Assembly: GCA_964437425.1 (NCBI GenBank)
Contig: CAYTGO010000020.1
Span: forward strand, 1-49,120
Direction of reading: 5' to 3'
From: Scalindua sp964437425
Lineage (GTDB): Bacteria; Planctomycetota; Brocadiia; Brocadiales; Scalinduaceae
DNA length: 49,120 nucleotides
Below the pieces are notes generated by a model. That model saw nothing but the letters and a program-made list of their open reading frames with translations, did no database searches and was not told the DNA's origin. This document shows positions 17,378 to 26,463 of this stretch, piece by piece; position 1 is the first letter of the stretch, and each line of letters opens with the position of its first letter. Position numbers and translations under genes: made by a program.

Positions 17378-17950
17378 ATGTACAAAGTATTAGTTGTAGA
17401 CGACGAGGTAAAGACGTGTGATCTTATGAAAAGGTATCTGGATGCGAAAGGACTCAATGTTATCACTTCTATTAGTGGACATGATGCATTGGAAGAAATA
17501 AAGCATGAAAAGCCAGATATAATTCTTCTTGACATAAAAATGCCAGGAATGGACGGAATAGAAGTATTAAAGGAAATTAAGAATATAAGGCCGGAAGCGA
17601 TGGTTATCATTCATACCGCATATGCCGACCTCTCGATTGCCATTGATGCCATCAGGCTTAATGCCTTTGATTACGTTTCTAAGCCGGTAGATTTAGAAGA
17701 TATGTATTTTAGAATTCTCAATTGCATTGAGAAATTGAAACTTCATAGAAATATCAAACTATTAGAAAGAATATTGCCAGTTTGCTGTGTATGCAAAAAG
17801 ATACGTGATGACGAAAGCATTGCGCCTGGTAGAGGAAATTGGATGGAAATGGATGTTTATTTAAACGAAAAAACCGACATTGATATTACACATACATATT
17901 GTCCAGAATGTTGCAATGAAATATATAATAAAGAGATTCCTAATTCTTAA
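17378..17950 (+). CDS. Response regulator with C-terminal four-Cys motif
   Basis: Start taken at ATG 17378 (MYKVLVVDDE), which fits the family; the upstream ATG at 17357 leaves extra residues and has no ribosome binding site, whereas AGGAG lies before 17378, a little far. Residues about 1-120 are a CheY-like receiver with DDE, the phosphoacceptor in IILLDIKMPGMDG and Lys in VSKPVD. The C-terminus has LLERILPVCCVCKKIRD and a later YCPECC, two Cys pairs that may bind a metal. No DNA-binding domain. It lies in a run of kinases and receivers and is a likely partner of the kinase at 14495. Confidence 0.88.
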   Translation: MYKVLVVDDEVKTCDLMKRYLDAKGLNVITSISGHDALEEIKHEKPDIILLDIKMPGMDGIEVLKEIKNIRPEAMVIIHTAYADLSIAIDAIRLNAFDYVSKPVDLEDMYFRILNCIEKLKLHRNIKLLERILPVCCVCKKIRDDESIAPGRGNWMEMDVYLNEKTDIDITHTYCPECCNEIYNKEIPNS

Positions 17951-17985
17951 GTCAATAGAACATTTTAACGAAAGGAGTTTTTGAT

Positions 17986-18354
17986 TTGAGTAAAATACTG
18001 GTTGTAGACGATGAGTTAAAGGCGTGTGAACTTCTCAAGAGATTTCTGGAAATAAAGGGTTATGACGTTATTACGGCCAATAATGGAGAAAGTGCCTGTG
18101 CGATGGCAAAGAGTGAAAAGCCGGACATAATACTCCTTGACATTAGAATGCCCGGAATGGAAGGGACAGAGGTCCTGAAACGAATTAGGGAGTTTGACAA
18201 GGATGTCGGTATTGTTATGGTAACTGCTGTAAAAGATGAGCAGATCGGCAAAGATGCCCTTAAGGCAGGGGCAGACGAATATATAACTAAGCCTATTGAT
18301 TTTAATTACCTTGAGACTACCCTGCTTGTTGACCTTGTAATGCGAAAAAAATAA
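17986..18354 (+). CDS. Single-domain response regulator (CheY-like)
   Basis: A stand-alone 122-residue receiver: VVDDE, IILLDIRMPGMEG with the phosphoacceptor Asp, VMVTAVKDE with T, and ITKPID with Lys. It starts at TTG with AAGGAG eight bases upstream. It is 35 bp after the previous regulator and clearly paralogous to it and to the wreck at 16838. Without an output domain it probably relays phosphate or acts by protein binding. Confidence 0.88.
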   Translation: MSKILVVDDELKACELLKRFLEIKGYDVITANNGESACAMAKSEKPDIILLDIRMPGMEGTEVLKRIREFDKDVGIVMVTAVKDEQIGKDALKAGADEYITKPIDFNYLETTLLVDLVMRKK

Positions 18355-18846
18355 ACACAATTACACATGTGATAGACGGAAATTTTGCGAATCGTCATGC
18401 TGTTCGCTTTGGAATGTTATTAATCATTTAATACGATTAAACTTGTTCATCACTATGTTCTTCTCATACCCTGTAAAATTCAAACCTGTCTTGTCATAAA
18501 TATTCAATTCTGTTTAGTTTCTCATCAAATGAATTTAGTATTATCTCCAGACAAATCTCTGCTTGAACAATTAATAATTCATTTATCAGGCGAATTTACA
18601 TCTGAAATGCTGTTTAATAAATTTAATAATATCCCTATTTAATTTCTATAAACAAACGGTTAAATCATAATGGAAAATAATCAGGGCTCAAATTGCAGAA
18701 ATGTGATGGATTCGTATTCTTGTTGACTTTTAAAATCAATAATCTATAATTGCAAGTTTATATTTATCAACAGCTTCTGTGTTTCATGCTGTTTATTTTG
18801 TTTTTTTCTTAATATATATTTAATTGCTTAGGAAGTGAGTTGTTTT
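18355..18846. other. Long A+T-rich gap before purA
   Basis: No confident gene. A 37-codon frame from ATG 18529 to TAA 18642 (begins MNLVLSPDKSLLEQL) has no ribosome binding site; it could be a small gene but is unsupported. The stretch separates the signalling island from the purA run and probably contains the promoter for that run, though no clear -35/-10 pair stands out. Confidence 0.4.
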
Positions 18847-20121
18847 ATGGGAAATACCTGTGTTATTGGACTACAATGGGGAGATGAAGGCAAAGGCAAA
18901 ATCATAGATATTTTAGCAAAAGATTATGATATTATTGCCAGGTATCAGGGCGGTGGAAATGCTGGCCATACCCTTATTATTGGAGATGAGAAGTTTATAT
19001 TTCACTTAATACCATCCGGAATCCTGCATAAAGACAAAAAATGCGTTATAGGAAACGGAATTGTTTTCGATCCAAAATTGTTTTTGGAAGAGATTGATGG
19101 TTTAGCAAAGAAAAATATTAATGTTTCGGGAAATTTGTTTATCAGTGACCGTGCGCATGTCGTTTTCCCATATCATAAAAAATTAGATTTACTACAGGAG
19201 AAACAGAAGGGTAATTCTATGATAGGCACAACCGGACGGGGAATTGGACCATGTTATACTGATAAGATTTCACGAGAAGGTATACGAATCGCAGAATTAA
19301 TGGATAAAGAGCATTTTAAGGAGAAACTTAAGAGAAATATAGATGAGAAGAACAGGATTTTCGTTGATCTGTTTAAAGATGAAGCTGACTCATGGGAAGA
19401 TATTTATGAAGAGTATTGCACATATGCAGATAAGATAGCGCCATTTGTATGTGATACGGTAGACTTGATGGCAACGGCTATAAAGGATAACAAGAAAATT
19501 CTTTTTGAAGGAGCTCAGGGAGCTTTGCTAGACGTTGATTTTGGAACTTATCCTTTTACTACATCATCTAATTCCGGAGCTGGTGGTGTATCTTCCGGTA
19601 TTGGGGTTTCCCCAAAACAGATCCATAATATCATTGGAATAACAAAGGCGTATACAACCAGAGTTGGCAGTGGCCCTTTTCCGACAGAAGTTGATGGAGA
19701 ACAGGGAGAGCATATTCGAAAAAAAGGCGGAGAGTTCGGGTCAACTACCGGCAGACCAAGACGATGCGGGTGGTTTGATGCGGTGGCTATACAGCACTCT
19801 ATAAGGATTAGTGGTGTAGACTCACTGATTGTAACGAAGCTGGATGTTCTTGATGACCAGAAGAGTATCAGCATTTGTACTGGTTATAGATATAATGATA
19901 AATTATATAATACTTTTCCCGCAAATATAGATATTTTGAATAAATGTGAGCCTGTTTATGAAGAGGTTCCCGGTTGGTGTGAAGATACAACTAATGTGAG
20001 AAAAGCTGAAAACCTGCCTGTAAATGCCAGAAATTATATCAGTACATTAGAAAAAATTGTTGGTGTGAAAGTTGGAAGGATATCTGTCGGCCCTGAACGA
20101 TCACAGATTATCAGTATTTAA
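18847..20121 (+). CDS. purA: Adenylosuccinate synthetase
   Basis: Converts IMP, aspartate and GTP to adenylosuccinate, the first step from IMP to AMP. The 424-residue product has GLQWGDEGKGKIID at the N-terminus, GGGNAGHT, IGTTGRGIGPCY, the EGAQGALLD loop and STTGRPRRCGWFD, all family signatures. The ATG at 18847 matches the usual N-terminus better than a GTG four codons earlier; AGGAA lies upstream. It is followed three bases later by uppS and probably heads an operon. Confidence 0.95.
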   Translation: MGNTCVIGLQWGDEGKGKIIDILAKDYDIIARYQGGGNAGHTLIIGDEKFIFHLIPSGILHKDKKCVIGNGIVFDPKLFLEEIDGLAKKNINVSGNLFISDRAHVVFPYHKKLDLLQEKQKGNSMIGTTGRGIGPCYTDKISREGIRIAELMDKEHFKEKLKRNIDEKNRIFVDLFKDEADSWEDIYEEYCTYADKIAPFVCDTVDLMATAIKDNKKILFEGAQGALLDVDFGTYPFTTSSNSGAGGVSSGIGVSPKQIHNIIGITKAYTTRVGSGPFPTEVDGEQGEHIRKKGGEFGSTTGRPRRCGWFDAVAIQHSIRISGVDSLIVTKLDVLDDQKSISICTGYRYNDKLYNTFPANIDILNKCEPVYEEVPGWCEDTTNVRKAENLPVNARNYISTLEKIVGVKVGRISVGPERSQIISI

Positions 20122-20124
20122 ATA

Positions 20125-20841
20125 ATGACTAATAAAAAAAAATTGCCTAATCACATTGCTATAATAATGGACGGAAACGGACGTTGGGCAAGACGAAGAG
20201 GTTTTATGAGGGTCAGGGGGCACGAAGAGGGCGTTAATTCTGTAAGGGAAATAACAACTGAGTGTGCCAGAAAACATATAGGGCAATTAACTCTCTATGC
20301 ATTCTCAAATGAGAATTGGAAACGTTCAAAAACAGAAGTTAACTTCCTGATGAGAATGTTAAAGAAATTTCTGATTGCAGAGAGAAAAACTATAAGAGAC
20401 AATGACATCAGACTCAAAGCAATTGGACGAACTGAGGCACTACCTGATAACGTAAAAAAGGAACTGTCCATTAGCATTAAGGAAAGCAAAAATAATAAAG
20501 GCATGATATTGTGCCTTGCGCTGAATTACGGTGGAAGAACTGAGATAATAGATGCTACAAAGAAACTGGCTGCTGATGTAAAAAAAGGAGTACGTAAACT
20601 TAAAGACATTGATGATGATATTTTTAAGGAGTACTTGTATACGGCAGATATGTCTGATCCTGATTTGCTTATTAGAACAGGCGGAGAGATGCGTGTAAGT
20701 AATTTCCTCCTTTGGGAAGTGTCTTATGCCGAACTGTGGTTCACATCAGTGTATTGGCCTGAATTTAAGAAAAAACATCTGGAAGAGGCCTTAAAAGATT
20801 ACGCAAAAAGGGAAAGAAGATTTGGCGGGCTGATTGAATGA
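20125..20841 (+). CDS. uppS: Undecaprenyl diphosphate synthase
   Basis: cis-Prenyltransferase making the C55 lipid carrier for cell-wall and O-antigen precursors. The 238-residue protein shows IAIIMDGNGRWARRRG with the catalytic Asp, SNENWKRSKTEV, DLLIRTGGEMRVSNFLLW and the acidic C-terminal region. Its TGA overlaps the ATG of cdsA (ATGA), so the two lipid genes are translationally coupled. Confidence 0.95.
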   Translation: MTNKKKLPNHIAIIMDGNGRWARRRGFMRVRGHEEGVNSVREITTECARKHIGQLTLYAFSNENWKRSKTEVNFLMRMLKKFLIAERKTIRDNDIRLKAIGRTEALPDNVKKELSISIKESKNNKGMILCLALNYGGRTEIIDATKKLAADVKKGVRKLKDIDDDIFKEYLYTADMSDPDLLIRTGGEMRVSNFLLWEVSYAELWFTSVYWPEFKKKHLEEALKDYAKRERRFGGLIE

Positions 20842-21668
20842 GTGTGCTCAAGACAAGAATTATACTTGGAACTGCCATGCTACTCTCATTTTGCGGCATT
20901 ATATATATTGACTATGCCTTTGACTCTGATATGGGTATTGGCATCCTGGGCATGATTGCCGGTGCAATGTGTTTATCTGAGTTTTACAATATTGTAGAAA
21001 AGAAAGGCTTTGCACCATTTAAGGTATCGGGTATTATTGGTGGCATTATCGTTTTCTTAGGGCTCTGGATATCAACCTACAATGAAGGGTTAAAACCAAT
21101 ATATACATGTATATTGTTTCCTATAATCTTTTGGTTGTTTTTTGTTCAGGCTCTTAAAAGAGGTATTGATGATACTATTAAAAATATCTCTGTTACAGTT
21201 TTCGGGATAATATATATATGTTTCTTCCTCTCATTTATTATGCCTATTCGGCATATGCCTAATGGGTTGAATATAATACTCATTGTGTTGTTATTGACCA
21301 AAGGTGGCGATATCGGTGGATATCTTTTTGGCAGGAAATTTGGCCGGAACAAGTTTTCCTCATTCAGTCCAAATAAAACGATTGAAGGTGCATCATTTGC
21401 CTTATTTTGTAGTCTGATGATTGCAGTGGGATTAAATGCTCTGCCGGGAATGAGAGTGATGTCTTTCTATCAAATTGTGCCTTTTGGACTATTGGTAGGC
21501 GCATCAGGCATAATTGGGGATTTAATAGAATCTATAATAAAAAGGGATATGGCAGTCAAGGACTCTAGCAGTGCTATACCGGCTTTTGGTGGATTACTTG
21601 ACATACTGGATTCATTGCTTATAAGCATACCGGTAGCATATTTTTTCTTAGTAATTGTAAAACATTGA
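20838..21668 (+). CDS. cdsA: Phosphatidate cytidylyltransferase
   Basis: Integral membrane enzyme of about eight helices that makes CDP-diacylglycerol from phosphatidic acid and CTP. Recognised by GGDIGGYLFGRKFGRNKF, the SPNKTIEG motif and the C-terminal signature IKRDMAVKDSSSAIPAFGG followed by LDILDSLL. The usual GHGG and DR of the signature are AFGG and DI here, so it is a variant form. The uppS-cdsA order is common in bacteria. Confidence 0.92.
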   Translation: MSVLKTRIILGTAMLLSFCGIIYIDYAFDSDMGIGILGMIAGAMCLSEFYNIVEKKGFAPFKVSGIIGGIIVFLGLWISTYNEGLKPIYTCILFPIIFWLFFVQALKRGIDDTIKNISVTVFGIIYICFFLSFIMPIRHMPNGLNIILIVLLLTKGGDIGGYLFGRKFGRNKFSSFSPNKTIEGASFALFCSLMIAVGLNALPGMRVMSFYQIVPFGLLVGASGIIGDLIESIIKRDMAVKDSSSAIPAFGGLLDILDSLLISIPVAYFFLVIVKH

Positions 21669-21695
21669 GCAGAGGAGAAATAATAACGTTATAGT

Positions 21696-22661
21696 ATGAG
21701 TGAAGCATCAGCAAACGGTACAATTATAAAGAAGCAAATACATCTGGAGAATAACAAAGAAGCATCACTTTTGTATGGACATCATGACAAGAATCTGAAA
21801 GTCATGAGAGATCTATTTGGTGTTAAGATTGTTGCCAGAAGCGGGACTATAAAATACGAAGGTGAAATTAGTCGAGTTAATAAACTTACCGGTGTTGTTA
21901 ATGATTTATTAAACATCATAAGAACATCCGGAAGATTGGATGAAACTGATATTGATATGGTTATGGCAGACATAGACAGGGAAGCAGATGCTATACAAAC
22001 AGACCAGACAATCGAGGTTTTTACAAAAGGGCAAACAGTAAGACCAAAAACTGAGGGGCAGGCCAGATACATTAAGGCTATTAGAGAGAATGACCTGGTT
22101 TTCTGTATTGGTCCTGCGGGAACAGGAAAAACATTTTTGGCTGTTTCTCTTGCGCTTTCGACAATGAAAAGTGGTTACCTGAAAAAGATTGTCCTCGCCC
22201 GTCCTGCCGTAGAGGCAGGAGAGCGTTTGGGTTTTTTGCCAGGAGATATTCAGGCAAAAGTAAATCCATACTTACGGCCACTATATGATGCCCTGGCGGA
22301 TATAATTGATGTCGGACAGGTAAAGAAGTATATAGAAAATGATTTGATTGAGATACTACCACTGGCTTTTATGAGAGGAAGAACGCTTAATGACTCTTTT
22401 ATTATCCTTGATGAAGCCCAAAATTGTACTGTTAAGCAGATGAAGACTTTTCTAACACGGTTTGGATTAAGAACTAAAGTTGTGGTAACCGGAGATATCA
22501 CTCAAATAGACTTACCGGCTGGAACAAAATCTGGTCTAGTTGATGTCCAGGAGAGATTGAAGGGTGTGCCCGGAGTTGACTTCAGCTACTTGACACGTAA
22601 GGATATAGTGAGACACAGACTTGTTCGAGATATTGTTGAAGCTTATGATGATAAGCATTAA
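21696..22661 (+). CDS. phoH: PhoH family P-loop ATPase
   Basis: 321 residues: a KH-like N-terminal part (about 25-95) and an ATPase domain with Walker A GPAGTGKT and Walker B FIILDEAQN, followed by TGDITQIDLP. The family is linked to RNA metabolism, and phoH commonly precedes ybeY, as here (22 bp gap). AGAGGAG lies upstream, though the spacing to the ATG is long. Confidence 0.93.
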   Translation: MSEASANGTIIKKQIHLENNKEASLLYGHHDKNLKVMRDLFGVKIVARSGTIKYEGEISRVNKLTGVVNDLLNIIRTSGRLDETDIDMVMADIDREADAIQTDQTIEVFTKGQTVRPKTEGQARYIKAIRENDLVFCIGPAGTGKTFLAVSLALSTMKSGYLKKIVLARPAVEAGERLGFLPGDIQAKVNPYLRPLYDALADIIDVGQVKKYIENDLIEILPLAFMRGRTLNDSFIILDEAQNCTVKQMKTFLTRFGLRTKVVVTGDITQIDLPAGTKSGLVDVQERLKGVPGVDFSYLTRKDIVRHRLVRDIVEAYDDKH

Positions 22662-22683
22662 ATAGTTACATAGGTATTTCTAA

Positions 22684-23121
22684 GTGAAAGTCGAAATAGC
22701 AAATTTACAAAAGCATTACAAAATAAAAGACAACAAAATAAAGCACGTTGTAAAACAAGTATTAGGCACTAAGAGCAGTAGTGCAAAACTAAGCATCGCT
22801 TTTGTTGACAATGATAAAATTAAGAAACTTAATAAAAGATATTTTGACTCAGATGATGTAACTGATGTTATAGCTTTTCCCTTAAACAATAACAAAAATG
22901 CTTTAAATGCTGAAATTGTTGTTTCAGTAGAGACTGCTGTAAATACCGCTGTCAAAGAAAATGTAGACGTTGAGGGTGAGATAATCTTGTATGTAGTGCA
23001 TGGGTTGTTACACTTACAGGGATATTGCGATTTAGAAAGAGAAGATGCTGTAGTTATGCATGAAAAAGAATCGAATATTCTTAAGGCCTTAGGTTATAAT
23101 ATGCCGACTGTAGAGAATTGA
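22684..23121 (+). CDS. ybeY: Endoribonuclease YbeY, variant metal site
   Basis: Zinc-dependent single-strand endoribonuclease needed for rRNA maturation. The 145-residue product starts at GTG and has the LNKRYFDSDDVTDVIAFPL segment and HGLLHLQGYCDLERED. Two of the three usual zinc histidines are present (H106, H110), but the third position is not His (C115-D116-L117 replace the usual DH or DDH). The conserved Arg after LNxxY is Phe here. D116 may serve as ligand. Placement after phoH supports the assignment. Confidence 0.85.
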   Translation: MKVEIANLQKHYKIKDNKIKHVVKQVLGTKSSSAKLSIAFVDNDKIKKLNKRYFDSDDVTDVIAFPLNNNKNALNAEIVVSVETAVNTAVKENVDVEGEIILYVVHGLLHLQGYCDLEREDAVVMHEKESNILKALGYNMPTVEN

Positions 23122-23222
23122 TTATAGAGGCTGAACCGTCAACTAAATAATAATATTATGCAAATCTATAAAAACTATATTAATGATTTATACTAACCAG
23201 AACTTATGAGATGGAGTTATTT

Positions 23223-24146
23223 ATGAAAAAACAATTGATATTATTTTTCATTCTTATGGTTTTCTTCTTTTATGGTACAAAGACGTCATTTGCAGGATGG
23301 GTGTGGACAGGCGAGACAAGCTGGGTTGATCCTGAACAACTGACGAGAGATACGACTGATCAACGATTCAAATATGCTATCACTTTGATGATTGAGAGAG
23401 AATATATAAGTGCTATAGATATTTTTAAGGATGTAATCAAAGATAACACCGGTACCGAACTTGCCGAAGAATCACAACTAAACATTGCTAAAACTTATTT
23501 TCTGCTAGGTGATTATAAAAATTCATTCAGAGCATATGAGCAATTTATTGAAAAGGATCCCACAACTCGCAGATTACCTGAAATTTTAGACAAGGAATTT
23601 CAGGTTGGTATTTCCCAGATGGAACGTGATGAAAATGGAGCCATTAAGGTATTTGAAAGGATAATAGAACGAAATCCTCTCGGTTTTATTGCGGCCGATT
23701 CACAAGTGAAAATTGCAGAGTGTTATTACCAATTACGTCAATTTGATCAGGCAGAAGATAGTTTTATGACCGTCATGGAAAATTACCCTAATAGCGAATG
23801 GGTTCCATATGCTCAGTTTAGAATTCCATATTGCAAATTAAGTAATATCCGCGTACAGGAGAGAAACTATGATTTGCTTACTAAGTCACGAGATGGTTTT
23901 GAAATATATTTGGCGAACAATCCACAAGGAGCTCTGGTGGGAGCAACAAATGAAATTATTACCGAGATTGATACTAAACTTGCAGAGAGAGAATATGAAA
24001 CAGGAGTATTTTATTTGCGTAGGAAAAGGCCGGATGCCGGGATCATCTACTTTGAATCTGTGACAAAAAATTATCCGAATTCTGAATGGGCAGCTTTGGC
24101 AGAAGAAAAAATTAAAATGCTTAAAAAAGCAGGAGCAATTAAATAA
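23223..24146 (+). CDS. BamD-like tetratricopeptide-repeat envelope protein
   Basis: Signal peptide (MKKQLILFFILMVFFFYG, cut after SFA) followed by five or so TPR-like helical pairs of the BamD/YfiO type, including ISAIDIFKDVI, FDQAEDSFMTVMENYPNSEW and a closing repeat with the same YPNSEW. There is no lipobox Cys, so unlike Escherichia coli BamD it should be soluble periplasmic. The ATG at 23223 is chosen because GGAG lies eight bases before it; an in-frame ATG at 23211 has no such site. It precedes the lptE-like gene by 13 bp, consistent with an outer-membrane assembly role. Confidence 0.75.
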   Translation: MKKQLILFFILMVFFFYGTKTSFAGWVWTGETSWVDPEQLTRDTTDQRFKYAITLMIEREYISAIDIFKDVIKDNTGTELAEESQLNIAKTYFLLGDYKNSFRAYEQFIEKDPTTRRLPEILDKEFQVGISQMERDENGAIKVFERIIERNPLGFIAADSQVKIAECYYQLRQFDQAEDSFMTVMENYPNSEWVPYAQFRIPYCKLSNIRVQERNYDLLTKSRDGFEIYLANNPQGALVGATNEIITEIDTKLAEREYETGVFYLRRKRPDAGIIYFESVTKNYPNSEWAALAEEKIKMLKKAGAIK

Positions 24147-24159
24147 CAGGATAAACAAT

Positions 24160-24699
24160 ATGAAAAAAATAAAAAAATTGATAAAAGGTAGTAGTCTAGA
24201 CAATAGAATCTCATTTAGACGTTTTGCATGTATGCTGGTCTTTTTTGCACTGATATCAGGATGTGGATATTCAACTAAATCACTGATTAGTCGTAAGATT
24301 AATACCATTTACATTCCTGTTTTTGGTAATTATACATTCAGGAGTGGGCTCGAATTTGACCTCACTACAGCACTAAAAGATGAAATAATGTCTAGAACAA
24401 AATTAAAAATTGCCGGAAAAGATGATGCCGACACTATTTTATCTGGCATAATTGTGACAGTATATGAAGGCGTTCACTCCTCAAATGCAAAAGACAATAT
24501 AGTCGAGAGTAGTGTAGCAATAACCGTTAATATAAGACTTACTGATAGAAGAACTGGAAGGTCGCTAATGGTGAGGGACGGCATATCAGATACTGCAGAA
24601 TTTATCGTAAGCCGCGGTGAAAACGTTAAAACTGCCACTCAAGAGACTTTATCCGGCCTTGCAGAAAAGATAGTTTATCAGCTAGAGGAAAAGTGGTAG
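24160..24699 (+). CDS. lptE: LptE-like LPS-assembly lipoprotein
   Basis: A 179-residue protein with a basic start, hydrophobic segment and lipobox ISGCGYS (Cys about 36), then TIYIPVFGNYTFRSGLEFDLTTAL and an alpha/beta pattern typical of LptE. LptE plugs the LptD barrel that delivers lipopolysaccharide to the outer leaflet. The gene sits between the BamD-like protein and folP, and supports a conventional outer membrane in this organism. Assignment is by pattern and context. Confidence 0.75.
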   Translation: MKKIKKLIKGSSLDNRISFRRFACMLVFFALISGCGYSTKSLISRKINTIYIPVFGNYTFRSGLEFDLTTALKDEIMSRTKLKIAGKDDADTILSGIIVTVYEGVHSSNAKDNIVESSVAITVNIRLTDRRTGRSLMVRDGISDTAEFIVSRGENVKTATQETLSGLAEKIVYQLEEKW

Positions 24700-24705
24700 G
24701 TTTCT

Positions 24706-25563
24706 TTGATTATAAGACACAATAAAGGATATCTAGACATAGGCTCAAAAACGCTTGTAATGGGAATCCTGAATATAACTCCCGACTCTTTTTACGATGG
24801 GGGGAAATATTGTGACATAGAGGCTGCATTAGATCGTGCTAGAAAAATAATCGATGATGGTGCTGACATAATAGACGTAGGAGGTGAGTCAACCAGACCA
24901 AATTCAAATTATGTTTCTGCAGACGAAGAAATAAGACGTGTTGTTCCATTAATTAAAGAGCTAAGCAAAGAGACACAAATACCAATTTCAATTGATACAT
25001 ATAAGGCTGAAGTTGCAGATAAAGCAATTAAAGCTGGTGCTCAAATCATTAACGATGTTAGCGGGTTACAGGCAGATAAGGAAATGGCAAAAATTGCCGC
25101 CGCACACAACACACCCATAATTATTATGCACATTAAGGGACGTCCACATGATTTTCCAAATGATCCGGTATATGCGGAACTGATTCCGGAAATTATTTCA
25201 TTTCTCGAAAGTAGAATTGAATATTCTATTAAATCAGGAATAGCACATAATAAAATTATTATTGATCCTGGAATTGGTTTTGGTAAGGGAGTCATACATA
25301 ATATTGAGATCCTCAAACAATTGAATAAGTTCAAGTGTTTGAACTTACCAATTATGATTGGTACTTCTCATAAATCCTTTATCGACAAAGTTCTTAAGTC
25401 TTCAGATGACAACAATATTAATAACAATAATGCACGTCTTATTGGTACTTTAGTTACACTGGTAGTTGCTGTGTCGAATGGTGCAAACATAGTCAGGGTA
25501 CATGATGTCAAAGAGGCAGTACAAGTTATTAAAATGTATGAAGCTATAGGATTATCAAATTAG
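24706..25563 (+). CDS. folP: Dihydropteroate synthase
   Basis: Joins pABA to dihydropterin pyrophosphate in folate synthesis. The 285-residue TIM barrel has MGILNITPDSFYDGGKY, DVGGESTRPNSNYV, IINDVSG and DPGIGFGKG; all are diagnostic. It starts at TTG only six bases after the lptE stop. Linked in the same run to folE, another folate gene, and to dacA immediately downstream. Confidence 0.95.
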   Translation: MIIRHNKGYLDIGSKTLVMGILNITPDSFYDGGKYCDIEAALDRARKIIDDGADIIDVGGESTRPNSNYVSADEEIRRVVPLIKELSKETQIPISIDTYKAEVADKAIKAGAQIINDVSGLQADKEMAKIAAAHNTPIIIMHIKGRPHDFPNDPVYAELIPEIISFLESRIEYSIKSGIAHNKIIIDPGIGFGKGVIHNIEILKQLNKFKCLNLPIMIGTSHKSFIDKVLKSSDDNNINNNNARLIGTLVTLVVAVSNGANIVRVHDVKEAVQVIKMYEAIGLSN

Positions 25564-25624
25564 AATGAATCTGTAATAAACTATATACTGCAGTATATTC
25601 AGAAAATAATTTAGGAAACACGTT

Positions 25625-26461
25625 ATGGATAGTTTTTTAGGATTTTTTGAAAATTTTCATAGTATTGTTCATCCATACTGGTGTAACGGTTGGATGTTAA
25701 TAAAGTCATGTGGTGAAATATTTATAATATTTATTGTTTTATATACAATTTTGAGAATAATGCAGGGAACACGCGGAGCAGGCATACTTCGCGGTTTGGC
25801 TTTTACATTAGTAATAGTTACTATAGTAATACTATTTTTTATAAAAAAGCTTGAACTATATACTGTAAACTGGCTTATAACCGAATTTTTGCCGGTTTTA
25901 ATTATTCCAATTATAATTCTTTTTCAGCCAGAATTCAGACGCTCACTTATTAAACTGGGGCACAGTCCTTTTTTCAGAATGTTTGTAAAGTCAGAGATAC
26001 ATTTTGCTAAGGAGATAATAAACGCGGTAACTGCCTTATCAGACAAAAAAGTAGGAGGTCTGATTACCATTGAGCGTGAGGATGGATTGGGCGTGTATAT
26101 TGAAAGGGGCATAAGGATCAATTCTAATATTTCAAGTAATCTTATCAGTACTATTTTCTGGCCCGGCACACCGCTTCATGATGGTGCTGTCATTATACAA
26201 GAATATAAAATTGCTGCGGCCGGATGCCTGTTTCCGTTAACTGAGAACGAAAATATATCAAAAACCTGTGGAACGCGTCACAGAGCAGGCATCGGTATTA
26301 CAGAAGAAACTGATGCAATATCTATAATAGTTTCAGAAGAAACGGGACTGGTATCTGTGGCAGCTGGAGGAATATTAGATGAAGATATCACACCGGATGA
26401 ATTAAGGAAGAAACTAGAAGGATTATCGACAGATATTGTTATAACAGACCGGAGTAGATAA
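25625..26461 (+). CDS. dacA: Diadenylate cyclase (CdaA type)
   Basis: Makes the second messenger c-di-AMP from two ATP. Three N-terminal membrane helices (about 20-105) are followed by a DAC domain with the catalytic LHDGAVII and RHRAGIGITEETDA motifs. 278 residues, the usual CdaA length. The next gene, two bases on, encodes the YbbR/CdaR regulator, as in Firmicutes and many other bacteria. Confidence 0.95.
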   Translation: MDSFLGFFENFHSIVHPYWCNGWMLIKSCGEIFIIFIVLYTILRIMQGTRGAGILRGLAFTLVIVTIVILFFIKKLELYTVNWLITEFLPVLIIPIIILFQPEFRRSLIKLGHSPFFRMFVKSEIHFAKEIINAVTALSDKKVGGLITIEREDGLGVYIERGIRINSNISSNLISTIFWPGTPLHDGAVIIQEYKIAAAGCLFPLTENENISKTCGTRHRAGIGITEETDAISIIVSEETGLVSVAAGGILDEDITPDELRKKLEGLSTDIVITDRSR

Positions 26462-26463
26462 CA

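Noticed and set aside
18529..18642. 37-codon frame before purA
   Set aside because: Reads smoothly but lacks a ribosome binding site and any recognised similarity; mentioned only under the gap entry.
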